Shown in pieces: positions 55,206 to 64,000 of a DNA stretch of 64,000 nucleotides. How positions within the stretch are numbered: the first letter of the stretch is position 1; every line of letters starts with the position of its first letter. The stretch comes from Leptospira johnsonii (lineage in GTDB: Bacteria; Spirochaetota; Leptospiria; Leptospirales; Leptospiraceae): the NCBI RefSeq assembly GCF_003112675.1, contig NZ_BFAY01000005.1:434001-498000 (forward strand). Reading direction: 5' to 3'. The notes beneath the pieces were generated by a model, which saw only the letters and a program-made list of their open reading frames with translations, ran no database searches and was not told the origin of the DNA. The translations under genes and the position numbers were made by a program.

Positions 55206-55895
55206 GTGAAGTTCGAAAAAGGCACAGAGAAGAATCCATCCGGAAACCTCATAGTATATTGCAACGTTGTTGGAGAAAACCCGCTTTTTCCGGGCGGCAA
55301 AATTATCGCTTCCAACGTAGTGGTTAGTTTTCTCAGAATAGGAGAAAATTTCCCAGTTGTAACATTTCCTCCCGTCTCCTTGGACAGTTATGATGACTTA
55401 AAAAGGATCATCACAGATCATTACGATAAGTATGATGTGGTAAAGATCAAAGATTTCGAAATGCCAGCGGGCCAAGAAGATTCCAATTCTTATATTAAAG
55501 AAAGAATGGATCATTTCGAAAATGTTGTCATTCGATACGTAGAACTATGTAAGAACAGAGAAGGAAGTAATTTCCCGGTTCAGGAAAAAGAACCTGAAGG
55601 TGTTAGAGATTATCTGGACGCCTTAGCAAATCTTTCTTTAAAAGTAAGACGCTCTAGTGGGATCGCTAGAGAAGCCTCTCTTCTACATATGGAAAGATTG
55701 GTAGAAACTTTTTCCGGAAAACATCCTGAGTTCGATCTTCATAATTTCCGTAAAGCCTTGGAAGTTCCAGGCCAAACCGGAGAAGAATTAGTTGGGTTGT
55801 ATCTGCAAAAATTCAATGCAATCTCTTACGAAAGATACGAAGATGCTTCCGATCTGAATAAAAAGATCCAAGCAATTGAATCAGTTAGTTCTTAA
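55206..55895 (+). CDS. Hypothetical protein with a C-terminal UVR-like motif
   Basis: The 229-residue protein has a beta-rich N-terminal domain (1-85) with [19 protein letters not shown] and a helical C-terminal half. The last segment, [21 protein letters not shown], follows the UVR motif pattern (a coiled helix hairpin with acidic-Ala-x-x-Leu). UVR motifs occur in UvrB, UvrC, ClpC-linked McsA and others as protein-protein modules. I recognise no family for the rest. GAGGGAGG precedes GTG 55206. Confidence 0.7.
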   Translation: MKFEKGTEKNPSGNLIVYCNVVGENPLFPGGKIIASNVVVSFLRIGENFPVVTFPPVSLDSYDDLKRIITDHYDKYDVVKIKDFEMPAGQEDSNSYIKERMDHFENVVIRYVELCKNREGSNFPVQEKEPEGVRDYLDALANLSLKVRRSSGIAREASLLHMERLVETFSGKHPEFDLHNFRKALEVPGQTGEELVGLYLQKFNAISYERYEDASDLNKKIQAIESVSS

Positions 55896-55898
55896 TAA

Positions 55899-55923
55899 TT
55901 TCGGGATCTATCGGGTCCCGAAA
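55899..55923. terminator. Hairpin between convergent genes
   Basis: TTTCGGGA (55899-55906) pairs perfectly with TCCCGAAA (55916-55923) over a 9-base loop. The following tract is T-rich but interrupted. It separates the UVR gene from ubiX. Confidence 0.6.
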
Positions 55924-55964
55924 CTTTCACTTATTTGTTACGTGCCTTTCTTTAAACCCTTTAT

Positions 55965-56579
55965 CTAAGGATTCCAACGAGGATAAAGATCTATCTCTCT
56001 TCCGAGTAATCTAAAAATCCGAGTTGCCATAAAATCTCCCAGGTCATCCAGGCTCTGGGGCATTTGATAAAAACCGGGAGAAGCGGGAGCGATGATTGCA
56101 CCTGCATCATGAAGAGCCAACATATTCTCCAAATGAATTCTATTAAAAGGAGTTTCTCTCGGCACCAAGATGAGTTTTCTTCTTTCTTTTAAGGAAACGT
56201 CAGCCGCTCTTTCAATCAAATTTTCAGTGATCCCGGTCCTAATCGCAGCAACAGTCTTCATAGAGCAAGGAAGCACGACCATTCCATCCCAAATATTAGA
56301 ACCAGAGGCTATATCTGCTCCTATATCTTCGAATTTCCTGAAATGAAAACGATTGGTTTGTTTAGGATTCCATTTTTTACGTACAAATTCCAGGACATCC
56401 TCTCCGGTTTGTACATTCGCCTCATATTCTTCTCTAAAAACTCGGATAGAAGCTGGACTGGGAACAAACCAGGTCTCCCCAGGAATTTCCATAAGAGCTC
56501 TCAAAAATCTGGCAGCATATATGGAGCCACTTGCCCCAGCCATCGCAAGTACCAGTCTTAATGGTTTTTCTTCACTCAT
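55965..56579 (-). CDS. ubiX: Flavin prenyltransferase UbiX
   Basis: UbiX makes prenylated FMN, the cofactor of UbiD-type decarboxylases. The 204-residue protein shows [17 protein letters not shown] at the start, then [44 protein letters not shown] and [16 protein letters not shown] begin at ATG 56579, with AGG upstream; a longer frame from 56660 lies inside the ubiA gene and is unlikely. It follows ubiA directly. Confidence 0.93.
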   Translation of the reverse strand: MSEEKPLRLVLAMAGASGSIYAARFLRALMEIPGETWFVPSPASIRVFREEYEANVQTGEDVLEFVRKKWNPKQTNRFHFRKFEDIGADIASGSNIWDGMVVLPCSMKTVAAIRTGITENLIERAADVSLKERRKLILVPRETPFNRIHLENMLALHDAGAIIAPASPGFYQMPQSLDDLGDFMATRIFRLLGREIDLYPRWNP

Positions 56580-56581
56580 CT

Positions 56582-57505
56582 CTAAAACCTGGAAAATAGG
56601 GAAACGAGTCTTGGACCTGTTTCTGCAAGAATTCCCAAAAAGATCACAAGAGAGATCCAAGAATGGATCTGATAGAAACTAGGCGGAAAATTTCCGTCCT
56701 TGTTTTCGGAGGCGATTTTTTGCTCTTTAAACAGTAAGTATGCTACAAATACCAAGAAAGCCCAGAAAGCTCCTTGAAAACCTGCATACCAGCCCGCAGT
56801 CGCTAAGAAAGAAACGGAAAGAATATGAGAAGTTCTTGATATTATAAACGAGTTCTTCTCTCCGAAACTAACAGGGACGGAATGTAGTCCTTCTTTTTTA
56901 TCGAATTCTCTATCTTGTAAAGCGTATAGAATATCAAATCCTGCCAAATTGAAAGCAAGTCCTAAGGTCCAAAATCCTGCGATCCAGGAAAATTCTTCGC
57001 GAATCGCGATCCAAGTAGCCAAAGGCGCAAGCCCGATCGTTAGCCCTAGATAAAAATGGCATAAAAACGTAAAACGTTTCGTATAAGAATAAGTTAATAG
57101 AAGAAATAGAGTAGGGAAGGAAAGATAAAAGGAAAGAGGATTTAAAAACCAACTCCCAATAAAAAAAACAAGAGAAGACCCAACGATAAAAACCACCGCC
57201 ATAAAATCGGAGATCTGACCGCTTGGGATCTCTCTATTTGCGGTCCTTGGGTTTTTAGCGTCAATCTTACGATCTGCCCATCTATTAAATCCCATAGCGG
57301 CACTTCTTGCACCTACCATACAAACCAAGATCCAAAACAATTTTTGGCCCATGACAAGAAGAGAAAGACTTGGTTCTTGTAAGATCGCGAGAACAAATGC
57401 GATACCTGCAAATGGAAGAGCGAATAAAGTATGGGAGAATTTTATAAAACGACCGTATTTGCCTATAGCGGCAAGAGTATTGGAAGCCATCAGAGGAAGT
57501 CTCAT
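56582..57505 (-). CDS. ubiA: UbiA-family prenyltransferase
   Basis: The 307-residue membrane enzyme has eight or nine membrane segments and the two Asp-rich sites of the family, [19 protein letters not shown] and [16 protein letters not shown], which bind prenyl diphosphate through magnesium. It attaches a polyprenyl chain to an aromatic acid for quinone synthesis. Pairing with ubiX suggests a ubiquinone-like or futalosine-menaquinone (MqnP) pathway; leptospires make menaquinone, so MqnP is the likely function. That is an inference. Confidence 0.85.
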   Translation of the reverse strand: MRLPLMASNTLAAIGKYGRFIKFSHTLFALPFAGIAFVLAILQEPSLSLLVMGQKLFWILVCMVGARSAAMGFNRWADRKIDAKNPRTANREIPSGQISDFMAVVFIVGSSLVFFIGSWFLNPLSFYLSFPTLFLLLTYSYTKRFTFLCHFYLGLTIGLAPLATWIAIREEFSWIAGFWTLGLAFNLAGFDILYALQDREFDKKEGLHSVPVSFGEKNSFIISRTSHILSVSFLATAGWYAGFQGAFWAFLVFVAYLLFKEQKIASENKDGNFPPSFYQIHSWISLVIFLGILAETGPRLVSLFSRF

Positions 57506-57591
57506 AGAAACCTATAAGTTAGAAAGCAGATTTTTTAGAACCAAAACGAAAATGGATGATTTTTTGGCCTCCCGGAGAAATCTTAGTTTTC

Positions 57592-58251
57592 ATGATCCAA
57601 AACACGGATACCAAGCCAAATCCAAACATTTCTTCCGAGGAAATTGATTCTCTATTAACTGAGATCGTATCTTCTCCAGAACTACATTTTAAATGGTTAA
57701 ATACTCTCTCTCTTTTGGAACATATCGGTTCTCGTAAAATACATACCAGCCAATCCGGACCGTCACTCTCCGAAATGGTTTTAAGACATGCTTCGGAAGA
57801 AGCAAGACATGCCGCTTATTTTAAAAAATTAGCATTGAAAATAAAACCGGAAGGCACACAAAATTTCGAAAAGGATTCTTTACTCTGCGGATACTCCGCG
57901 GTTTCCTATTTTCAAAAATTAGATCTTTCTGTAGAAAGATCTTTTGCACCAGAAAACTTTCCCAAACATACGAAATCATTTCTCTGCTATCTATATGTCA
58001 CAAAATTAATAGAAGAAAGAGCAGGTTTGGTCTACGAAGTTTACGACCAAATTTTGGATCAAAAGGATATAGGGATCTCCGTTAAAGGGATCATAAAAGA
58101 GGAAGAATCCCATCTTTCCGAAATGGATACACGACTTTCTGAAATGGACCCTAAATTCGGATCCAGAACATTAGAATTCAGAGAAAAAGAACAAAAACTT
58201 TTCCAAAAGTACTTTCAAAATTTAAGAAAAGAAGTTTTTCAATACTCTTAA
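57592..58251 (+). CDS. Ferritin-like di-iron protein
   Basis: The 219-residue helical protein has ferritin-like iron motifs: LLEHIGSRKI, ASEEARHAAYF (EExxH type), IEERAGLVYEVY and IIKEEESHLSEM. The order E, ExxH, E, ExxH with two pairs suggests a di-iron four-helix bundle, possibly of an oxidase or rubrerythrin-like type. The substrate is not known. ATG 57592 is preferred to 57556 because the longer stretch lies in a T-rich leader. Confidence 0.75.
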   Translation: MIQNTDTKPNPNISSEEIDSLLTEIVSSPELHFKWLNTLSLLEHIGSRKIHTSQSGPSLSEMVLRHASEEARHAAYFKKLALKIKPEGTQNFEKDSLLCGYSAVSYFQKLDLSVERSFAPENFPKHTKSFLCYLYVTKLIEERAGLVYEVYDQILDQKDIGISVKGIIKEEESHLSEMDTRLSEMDPKFGSRTLEFREKEQKLFQKYFQNLRKEVFQYS

Positions 58252-58256
58252 CCCAA

Positions 58257-59366
58257 ATGGATTATATCCCAAAATTCGAGATCAAAAAACTAGGTGCGCT
58301 GATTGTTTTAGCCGCTTTAGTTCTTTTAGGACCTTCTCTCCAAACTCAGTCTAACTCATCGGAAAGAAAAGATTCTCCGATAGGACTCGTGGTCTACTGT
58401 CCTCTGCAGTCGGAGAAAGAAGCTCCGTTTGATTTCGAAAGGACCTTGGGCCTTTGGTATAAAAGATACAAACAACAAAAGATCCAAGAAGGAGGAGGGG
58501 CTATTCTACTTGTCTCCGCTCCTTATCTACCTAAAACTTCAGACGAAATAGAAAGACTGAAAAAAAATCTAGGCGCAGAGATCATATTCACAGGTCATCA
58601 TTCTGTGATTCCTAAAAAGGAAACCGCAAAACCTTCCGACAAAAAAGGCAAAAAGAAGAAGGTCACAAAACGCAAAAAGAAACCTTCTAGTTCAGAATCA
58701 AAGACAAATCCAGAACAGCCTGAGAAACTGACTCCAAAGCCGGATGATTCTAAACCAAAAGTAGAAACTCAGAAACCTGAAGAGCAAACTACGGAAACTA
58801 CCTCTAAACAAGAAGAGAAGGCACCAGTTACTAAAAAGAAAGTTTCTTCAAAGAAAAAATCCAAAAAGAAAGCAGCAAAACTCTCCGCCAAAAAGCAACC
58901 TGTGATCCCTCCCGGAATTTTAACAGTAAAGGAAGAAGCTGGACTGAACTTCGTATTTTATTCTCCTTCTCCGGAATCCGTACAAGCTGAGGAAAAAAAT
59001 CCATCTTCCTGGCTCGGAGACTTTAAGACCCAATTCTCTAAAACTTTCGAGTCTCAGATATTCCACTTTTTACTCGCCCAAGATCCGAGTGAAAAACCAA
59101 AAGAAGATCTGAACCCAATCGCAGAAGGACTCTCCAATTTTAAAAAAGACCTTTCGGATACTCTACCTTCTATCGTTCTTCTATCCTCTCCAAGAGCTTT
59201 GCGTTTTTTTAATGGAGAGTATAGTTTTGGATGTGGGGCAACCCCCGATTCCTTAAAGATCAGCGTTTTAGAGTTATTTTTTAGAAATGGAAGACTGATC
59301 CGGATCAATGAAGAAGTCCAAACCTTAAATTCCAAAGAATCGAATAAATCCTGGATCCTGGAATAA
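58257..59366 (+). CDS. Hypothetical protein with a Lys/Ser/Pro-rich central region
   Basis: The 369-residue product has an N-terminal membrane segment or signal (about 14-30, KLGALIVLAALVLLGPSL). A compact domain follows (about 43-125). A long central stretch (about 125-215) is dominated by Lys, Ser, Pro, Glu and Thr, as in low-complexity linkers. The C-terminal domain (about 215-369) is unassigned. I recognise no family. It may span the envelope with the basic region acting as a tether. It is in the same direction as the ferritin-like gene, 5 bases away. Confidence 0.65.
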   Translation: MDYIPKFEIKKLGALIVLAALVLLGPSLQTQSNSSERKDSPIGLVVYCPLQSEKEAPFDFERTLGLWYKRYKQQKIQEGGGAILLVSAPYLPKTSDEIERLKKNLGAEIIFTGHHSVIPKKETAKPSDKKGKKKKVTKRKKKPSSSESKTNPEQPEKLTPKPDDSKPKVETQKPEEQTTETTSKQEEKAPVTKKKVSSKKKSKKKAAKLSAKKQPVIPPGILTVKEEAGLNFVFYSPSPESVQAEEKNPSSWLGDFKTQFSKTFESQIFHFLLAQDPSEKPKEDLNPIAEGLSNFKKDLSDTLPSIVLLSSPRALRFFNGEYSFGCGATPDSLKISVLELFFRNGRLIRINEEVQTLNSKESNKSWILE

Positions 59367-59435
59367 AGACTTCTTATTCCCTTCTGTAAGTCTAAACGAA
59401 TTTACAGATTCTCTTTCTTCCAAAAATTGACCTGT

Positions 59436-60533
59436 ATGAGCTTGAATTGCGGGATCGTAGGACTTCCAAACGTAGGAAAATCAACCATATTTAACGCATT
59501 GACCAAGGCCGGTGCCGAAATGCAAAACTATCCGTTTTGTACCATCGAACCGAACAAGGGTATCGTCGAAGTTCCGGACACAAGACTGGACAGGCTCGTA
59601 GAAATTTACAAACCCCAAAAGAAAGTCCCAGCCATCATGGAATTTGTGGACATTGCAGGACTCGTTAAAGGTGCAAGCCAAGGGGAGGGTCTTGGAAATA
59701 AATTTCTTTCTCATATCCGAGAAGTGGATGCGATCTGTCATGTGGTCCGTGCATTCGAAGACGAGAATATCACTCATGTTCACGGCAAGATAGATCCGGT
59801 AGAAGACGCACAAGTTGTCACAATGGAACTTATTTTTGCGGATCTGGAATCCGTAGAAAAGCAGTACCAAAAAATTTCCAGAAACGCTAAGGCCGGAAAT
59901 AAAGAAGCACAAGAAGCTACTGCACTTTTAGATAAAATCATGGCGGTTTTAAAAGAAGGAAAACCGGCTAGACTCGCAGATATCAAACCAGAAGAACAAA
60001 AGCTAGTCAAAACATTCAATCTGATCACTTCTAAACCTGTTCTTTATGTGGCTAATATCACGGATAAGGCGGCGATCGCGAAGGATAATCCGATCGTGGA
60101 ATCCGTAAAAAAAATGGCTCAGGCAGAAGGAGCCGAAGTTGTCACTCTCTGCGGAAAATTCGAAGAGGAAATTTCCGGACTAAGTAAAGAAGAACAATTA
60201 GAATTCTTAAGTGAGATCGGAGAGACAAGCAGCGGGTTAGATAGAATGATCCAAGCAGCCTATAAACTTCTGGGACTTGTAACATTCTTCACAGCGGGAG
60301 AAGTAGAGGCAAGAGCTTGGACCACCGGCGTGGGAAGCACAGGACCGATCGCTGCATCCGTAATCCATTCAGACTTCGAAAAAGGATTTGTTCGCGCAGA
60401 AGTAATGAAGTTCGAAGACCTGGACAGAACAGGAAGCCCGAACAAAGTAAAAGAAGAAGGGAAACTCAGGATAGAAGGAAAAGAATATATCGTCCAAGAT
60501 GGAGACGTTATATTCTTCAGAGTAAACGCCTAA
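59436..60533 (+). CDS. ychF: Ribosome-associated GTPase/ATPase YchF
   Basis: YchF is an Obg-family P-loop protein that prefers ATP and binds ribosomes. The 365 residues have GLPNVGKST (10-18), the YchF-type [34 protein letters not shown], an all-helical insertion (about 135-190), and the C-terminal TGS domain (about 278-365, [14 protein letters not shown]). ATG 59436 gives the normal N-terminus. It ends overlapping the AraC-type gene's stop. Confidence 0.95.
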   Translation: MSLNCGIVGLPNVGKSTIFNALTKAGAEMQNYPFCTIEPNKGIVEVPDTRLDRLVEIYKPQKKVPAIMEFVDIAGLVKGASQGEGLGNKFLSHIREVDAICHVVRAFEDENITHVHGKIDPVEDAQVVTMELIFADLESVEKQYQKISRNAKAGNKEAQEATALLDKIMAVLKEGKPARLADIKPEEQKLVKTFNLITSKPVLYVANITDKAAIAKDNPIVESVKKMAQAEGAEVVTLCGKFEEEISGLSKEEQLEFLSEIGETSSGLDRMIQAAYKLLGLVTFFTAGEVEARAWTTGVGSTGPIAASVIHSDFEKGFVRAEVMKFEDLDRTGSPNKVKEEGKLRIEGKEYIVQDGDVIFFRVNA

Positions 60534-62170
60534 GCGCCTTTTCCGCTACTTTCTTTACGATAAGAATTAGGATTGGTTCCGGTTAGTTTTTTGAATTCCA
60601 GATAGAACGCAGATCTGGAACTAAATCCTGCTTTTGCTCCTATCTCCGTGGTGTTCTCGTCCGGGAACTCATTCAGCAATACCTTAGCTTCTTCTACTCT
60701 ATATTGATTGATAAGAGAAGGGAAATTGGTCTTGAACTCGGTATTGATCAGCTCTGAAAGTTGATGGATAGTGATCCCAAGTTCTTTTGCCATATGTTCT
60801 TCTTTTAAAGACTTGGTCAGATAAATTTTTTCTTTTTCCAGCAAGGATTCAATCTTAAGCACAAAGTCTTTTACATCTAAGGAAGAAAGATGGGTTTTAC
60901 GATTGGAACCTTCTTCTTCTTTTCTTCTTAATATCTCTCTGGACAATAAGGTCACAAATACTGTCAGAGGTGGCAGATAATACAATACTCCGTAAACTGC
61001 CATTCTGTTATAAGGATAGAAGTCGAAATGGAAAATAGTCTTGTATAGATCCAAAAGAAGAAAGATCCCCCAGACCGAGATAAAGAACATTTCATAGACA
61101 GTATTATTCCGAATGGAAGAAATATGCGTCTTCCCAAAATAGAATAACATACATCCATAATTGAGCACTAAAACTAAGATCCTATGGTCATACCAGAATT
61201 GGTAGAGTGGGATGAGAGGATATAAGATACCTGTAAAACATACCAACCAGAAGAATGGAGACCTATATACCGAGCCTGAATTTTCCTTATTCCATGCGGC
61301 CAAATAGAAGAAGAATGCTATATGAGTGATCCCTAAAAACAGGAAGTAGTTATGACGAAATAGATTGTTCTCATTTCCTACGATAGAAGCGAATTCTTTT
61401 CCATGTAAAAAATACAGCGTGGCCCCTACTGCAGTCAAATGCAGGGGCAATGCTAAAAACAATGGTTTTCTGGATTTAAAATACAAATATAAGTTATAAC
61501 CAAAAGCTAATAGAAGCACGAATCCTACGCTCAAAAATAGAACGGAGCGTAATCTCACGATCACCATGTAATCATCTTCTGATAATAATCGAACAGGAAA
61601 GTTGATGTCCTCGTTGGACAATACGTAAAGGTAGAAGGTCCTTTCTTCCTTAGGCTCCAAACGGATATTGAAATGCGGAAGTGGAGAAATAAAGTCGTTC
61701 CAAATAGGATCCAAATCGTAACCGGCAAACCCTGCTTCGAAATTTCCCTTCGAATCAACAGAACAAAGTTCCGCATCTGGAACATTTAGCCAAAGTAAGA
61801 CCAAAGTTCTGTGAAGTTGTTCTTTTCCATCATTCGCGAGCCTAAATCTCAGCCAATTTCCGGAAGAACTTCTTTTTAAACGTAAAACATTTCCTGCATT
61901 ATGATGCCATTCCAGTTGATGTAGAGAAGTAATAGTTTCCGGTTTACAATGACGGAATTGGTATCCTCTATACCTGTATTCCATTTTTGAACTAATATTT
62001 TCAACCGGGGAAGAAGGGGTTAGTCGAATGGTGTCTACTACGGGAAGAGTAGGCGCCGCGTATAAGTTTGCTCCGATTGCTACAACAAGACCCAAGAAGA
62101 ATAGAATCAGAAATCGAAAATAGATATTGGAGAGTAGTAGATCTCGGATTCTATAACTGGATTGTTTCAT
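60530..62170 (-). CDS. Membrane receptor-AraC fusion regulator (7TMR-DISM type)
   Basis: The 546-residue protein has an N-terminal membrane segment (about 10-35) and an extracytoplasmic beta domain similar to 7TMR-DISMED2 (about 55-205, [16 protein letters not shown]). Seven membrane segments follow (about 205-405) and a C-terminal AraC DNA-binding domain (about 435-540, [25 protein letters not shown] and [29 protein letters not shown] pattern). This is a one-protein receptor that could bind DNA from the membrane. It lies divergent from the bicarbonate permease gene with 524 bases between. Confidence 0.88.
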   Translation of the reverse strand: MKQSSYRIRDLLLSNIYFRFLILFFLGLVVAIGANLYAAPTLPVVDTIRLTPSSPVENISSKMEYRYRGYQFRHCKPETITSLHQLEWHHNAGNVLRLKRSSSGNWLRFRLANDGKEQLHRTLVLLWLNVPDAELCSVDSKGNFEAGFAGYDLDPIWNDFISPLPHFNIRLEPKEERTFYLYVLSNEDINFPVRLLSEDDYMVIVRLRSVLFLSVGFVLLLAFGYNLYLYFKSRKPLFLALPLHLTAVGATLYFLHGKEFASIVGNENNLFRHNYFLFLGITHIAFFFYLAAWNKENSGSVYRSPFFWLVCFTGILYPLIPLYQFWYDHRILVLVLNYGCMLFYFGKTHISSIRNNTVYEMFFISVWGIFLLLDLYKTIFHFDFYPYNRMAVYGVLYYLPPLTVFVTLLSREILRRKEEEGSNRKTHLSSLDVKDFVLKIESLLEKEKIYLTKSLKEEHMAKELGITIHQLSELINTEFKTNFPSLINQYRVEEAKVLLNEFPDENTTEIGAKAGFSSRSAFYLEFKKLTGTNPNSYRKESSGKGA

Positions 62171-62694
62171 TTAAGCCTGATACCAGTGAATCCTTTTCCA
62201 GGTAGGATACCAGGTATTTTTCCGCAGTCATTTCATTTTTTGCCAAAAGTAATACTAGAGTCGAATTTCGTTCAAAATTATAAGAAATTCCAAAAATCTA
62301 AACTGACCTTTCTAAATTTATAATCTTGGAATTCTCACCTATCTCGTTTCGGGTAAACTTTCAAAAGCAAAATGAAGGAAGAAATAAGGAAATTGTGGAG
62401 CAATCCTAACAGAATTAGCTCGGGAAAAACTAATTCTATCTCCTTTGTCAAAGTAGCCCAAAGGTATGATGCCACGCTGTCATTAAGTTTGCAAAATCGA
62501 AATGTACTGCTGAGAAATTAAGCAAGAAAAGTCCAAGGGTATAAATCTTAGAAAATTTTTCCTAATTTAGAATTTTTTAGTGTCCAATTTTATAAGATTG
62601 GAAGGTCTTGTATTATATAAGTTCGTCTCCTACTTAGGAAGAGAGCTAAAAAAGTCGGGAAACCTGGACAACAAAACCCGAGGAGAAAAACCAA
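62171..62694. other. Divergent intergenic region between the AraC-type regulator and sbtA
   Basis: No coding frame is supported here. Near the regulator's start lies a direct repeat GATACCAG at 62179-62186 and 62206-62213, spaced 27 bases. The right end has AT-rich TATTATATAA (62611-62620) as a possible -10 region and GAGGAG (62681-62686) as the ribosome binding site of the permease gene. The length suits a regulatory region for both genes. Confidence 0.45.
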
Positions 62695-63666
62695 ATGGCA
62701 GATTCGGCGATTTTACAGAACATACTTAACCCACCGGTACTGTTCTTCTTTTTAGGAATGGGAGTCATCATCTTCAAATCAGATTTGGTGATCCCCGAGG
62801 CTCTATCGAAATTCTTTTCGATGTATCTACTTTTCGCGATCGGATTCAAGGGAGGCCACGAACTTTTCAAGACCCCTTTTAGTTCCGAACATGCATTGAC
62901 TTTATTAGCATGTAGTATCATGGCCACTATAGTGCCAATCTACGCTTATTTTATTCTTAAGACCAAATTAGAAAAACATAACGCTGCTGCTTTGGCCGGA
63001 TCGTTTGGGTCTATCAGCGCGGTGACATTCGTAACCGCAGGAGCTTATCTTCATAATCTAAATATAGAATATGGCGGTTTTATCGTAGCCGGTATGGCTC
63101 TTATGGAATCTCCAGCAATCGTGATTGCAGTTATTCTGGACAGACTTTCTAAGAATAAAGCGAACGGCGGCGGATCCATCAACTGGAAAGCTCTTCTTCA
63201 TGAAGCGTTATTCGGATCTTCAATCTACCTTTTAGTAGGCGCTTTGATCGTAGGTTATCTGACTGGAGACAGTGGATGGAATGCTGAGAAACCGTTTACC
63301 GAGGACTTATTTAAAGGGATCTTAACATTCTTCCTCTTGGATATGGGAATCTCCGCAGCGAAAAGATTTAAAGAACTTACTCACGTTGGTTTCTTCCTGA
63401 TATTCGCGGCAATCTTATTAATGATAATCAACGCAAGTATAGGATTAATTCTCACCAAAGTGATCCACATGCCAGAAGGAGATGCGTTGATGTTCGTAGT
63501 TCTTTGCGCTTCCGCTTCCTATATCGCGGTTCCTGCGGCAATGAAGGATATGATCCCGGAAGCAAATCCGAGTATCTACCTCACGGTGGCTTTATCCATC
63601 GTGTTCCCGATCAATATCATCCTTGGTATCCCTTTGTATCACTACTTAGTCAAAGCTATCATGTAG
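62695..63666 (+). CDS. sbtA: SbtA-type sodium-dependent bicarbonate permease
   Basis: The 323-residue membrane protein has about ten hydrophobic segments. It matches the SbtA/DUF897 family: ILNPPVLFFFLGMGVIIFKSDLVIPEALSKF, LAGSFGSISAVTFVTAGAYL, GMALMESPAIVIAVILD and VLCASASYIAVPAAMKDMIPEA. In cyanobacteria SbtA imports bicarbonate with sodium under PII-like SbtB control. No sbtB is visible in this window. A strong terminator follows. Confidence 0.9.
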   Translation: MADSAILQNILNPPVLFFFLGMGVIIFKSDLVIPEALSKFFSMYLLFAIGFKGGHELFKTPFSSEHALTLLACSIMATIVPIYAYFILKTKLEKHNAAALAGSFGSISAVTFVTAGAYLHNLNIEYGGFIVAGMALMESPAIVIAVILDRLSKNKANGGGSINWKALLHEALFGSSIYLLVGALIVGYLTGDSGWNAEKPFTEDLFKGILTFFLLDMGISAAKRFKELTHVGFFLIFAAILLMIINASIGLILTKVIHMPEGDALMFVVLCASASYIAVPAAMKDMIPEANPSIYLTVALSIVFPINIILGIPLYHYLVKAIM

Positions 63667-63676
63667 GGTATTTTTC

Positions 63677-63712
63677 CCCTCCGAGAAGCAAACTCTCGGA
63701 GGGATTATTTTT
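63677..63712 (+). terminator. Terminator of sbtA
   Basis: CCCTCCGAGA (63677-63686) pairs perfectly with TCTCGGAGGG (63694-63703) over a 7-base loop, then ATTATTTTTG. The 10-base stem is the strongest in the window. Confidence 0.9.
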
Positions 63713-63833
63713 GCTTATATAAAAAAAAACGTAAAATTCTTTGGACGATCCCTAAAACTAGGGGTTTTGTATCCGGTTTTAAATTTTAGAAGGATTTTCT
63801 AATATTTGGGACAAATAAAACACGGAGAACCAT

Positions 63834-64000
63834 ATGAAAGTGTTTCAATTCATAAAGATAATCTATAAAATTCAACCGATCGGCAAATTCAGTTTAATTC
63901 TACTGTTTTTGACTGTAGGTTCCCCAAGCGTATTTTCTCAAGGAGCCAATAAAGGTACTGTAACTACAGAGCCTGCGACTACTGCTCCAGCTGCCGCCGC
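63834..64000 (+). CDS. Secreted protein, N-terminal fragment
   Basis: ATG 63834 with GGAG upstream opens a frame that runs to the window end; 55 residues are visible. They form a long signal peptide (LILLFLTVGSPSVFSQ, cleaved likely before GAN) followed by a Thr/Ala/Pro-rich start (KGTVTTEPATTAPAAA). The protein is exported; its type cannot be told from the fragment. It is separated from sbtA by the terminator. Confidence 0.7.
   Translation, partial: MKVFQFIKIIYKIQPIGKFSLILLFLTVGSPSVFSQGANKGTVTTEPATTAPAAA

Overview
The window is a chromosomal segment of a Leptospira species (Spirochaetes). The grounds are the gene content and order (R-citramalate synthase CimA, B12-dependent NrdJ, ungrouped leptospiral lipoproteins), frequent TTG/GTG starts, moderate G+C, and tight overlapping genes. 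I infer the genus from protein recognition; the species is not resolved. I see no prophage, insertion sequence, CRISPR array, rRNA or replication origin.

Layout. 1-8203: a cut-off NtrC-type activator, a degenerate uracil-DNA-glycosylase-like protein, then priA-fmt-PASTA protein-rpe, followed by the translation block rpsP-khpA-rimM-trmD-rplS. 8284-11921: rnhB with FliK-like and FlhB-like orphan proteins (the ylqG-ylqH arrangement of Bacillus), a degenerate HD-GYP protein, a YraN-family protein and a small protein. 11952-14926: comM on the minus strand, a small putative lipoprotein and a LysM/M23 peptidase. 15011-27172: a type II secretion operon of twelve genes, gspC to gspN, packed almost without gaps. 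27311-30904: nrdJ on the minus strand with its promoter. 31122-31197: tRNA-Asn(GTT).

31198-39793 is the accessory core and the most unusual part. A two-gene unit (a membrane-anchored helical periplasmic protein plus a secreted M19-like dipeptidase with two N-terminal four-cysteine modules) occurs twice in the same orientation. Between the copies, on the other strand, lies a two-component system: a multi-pass membrane histidine kinase and a LytTR response regulator. Both units appear to start from the same kind of promoter, placed so that the mRNA would have almost no leader, and both end in strong terminators.

39878-46552: a lipoprotein, a membrane protein, xseAB, an AI-2E/PerM-type transporter, a secreted protein, a DedA protein and an App1-like phosphatase. 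46678-52070: Smr protein, cimA, pth, xerC, hslV, hslU. 52067-60533: an ATPase-fold protein, an orphan lipoyl domain, a metallophosphoesterase, an Mrp ATPase, a UVR-motif protein, ubiA/ubiX, a ferritin-like protein, a Lys-rich protein and ychF. 60530-64000: a membrane-receptor/AraC fusion regulator, a divergent SbtA-type bicarbonate permease and the start of a secreted protein cut by the window edge.

Most genes serve housekeeping work (translation, replication restart, DNA precursor synthesis, proteolysis). The T2SS and the duplicated peptidase units concern the cell envelope and secretion.
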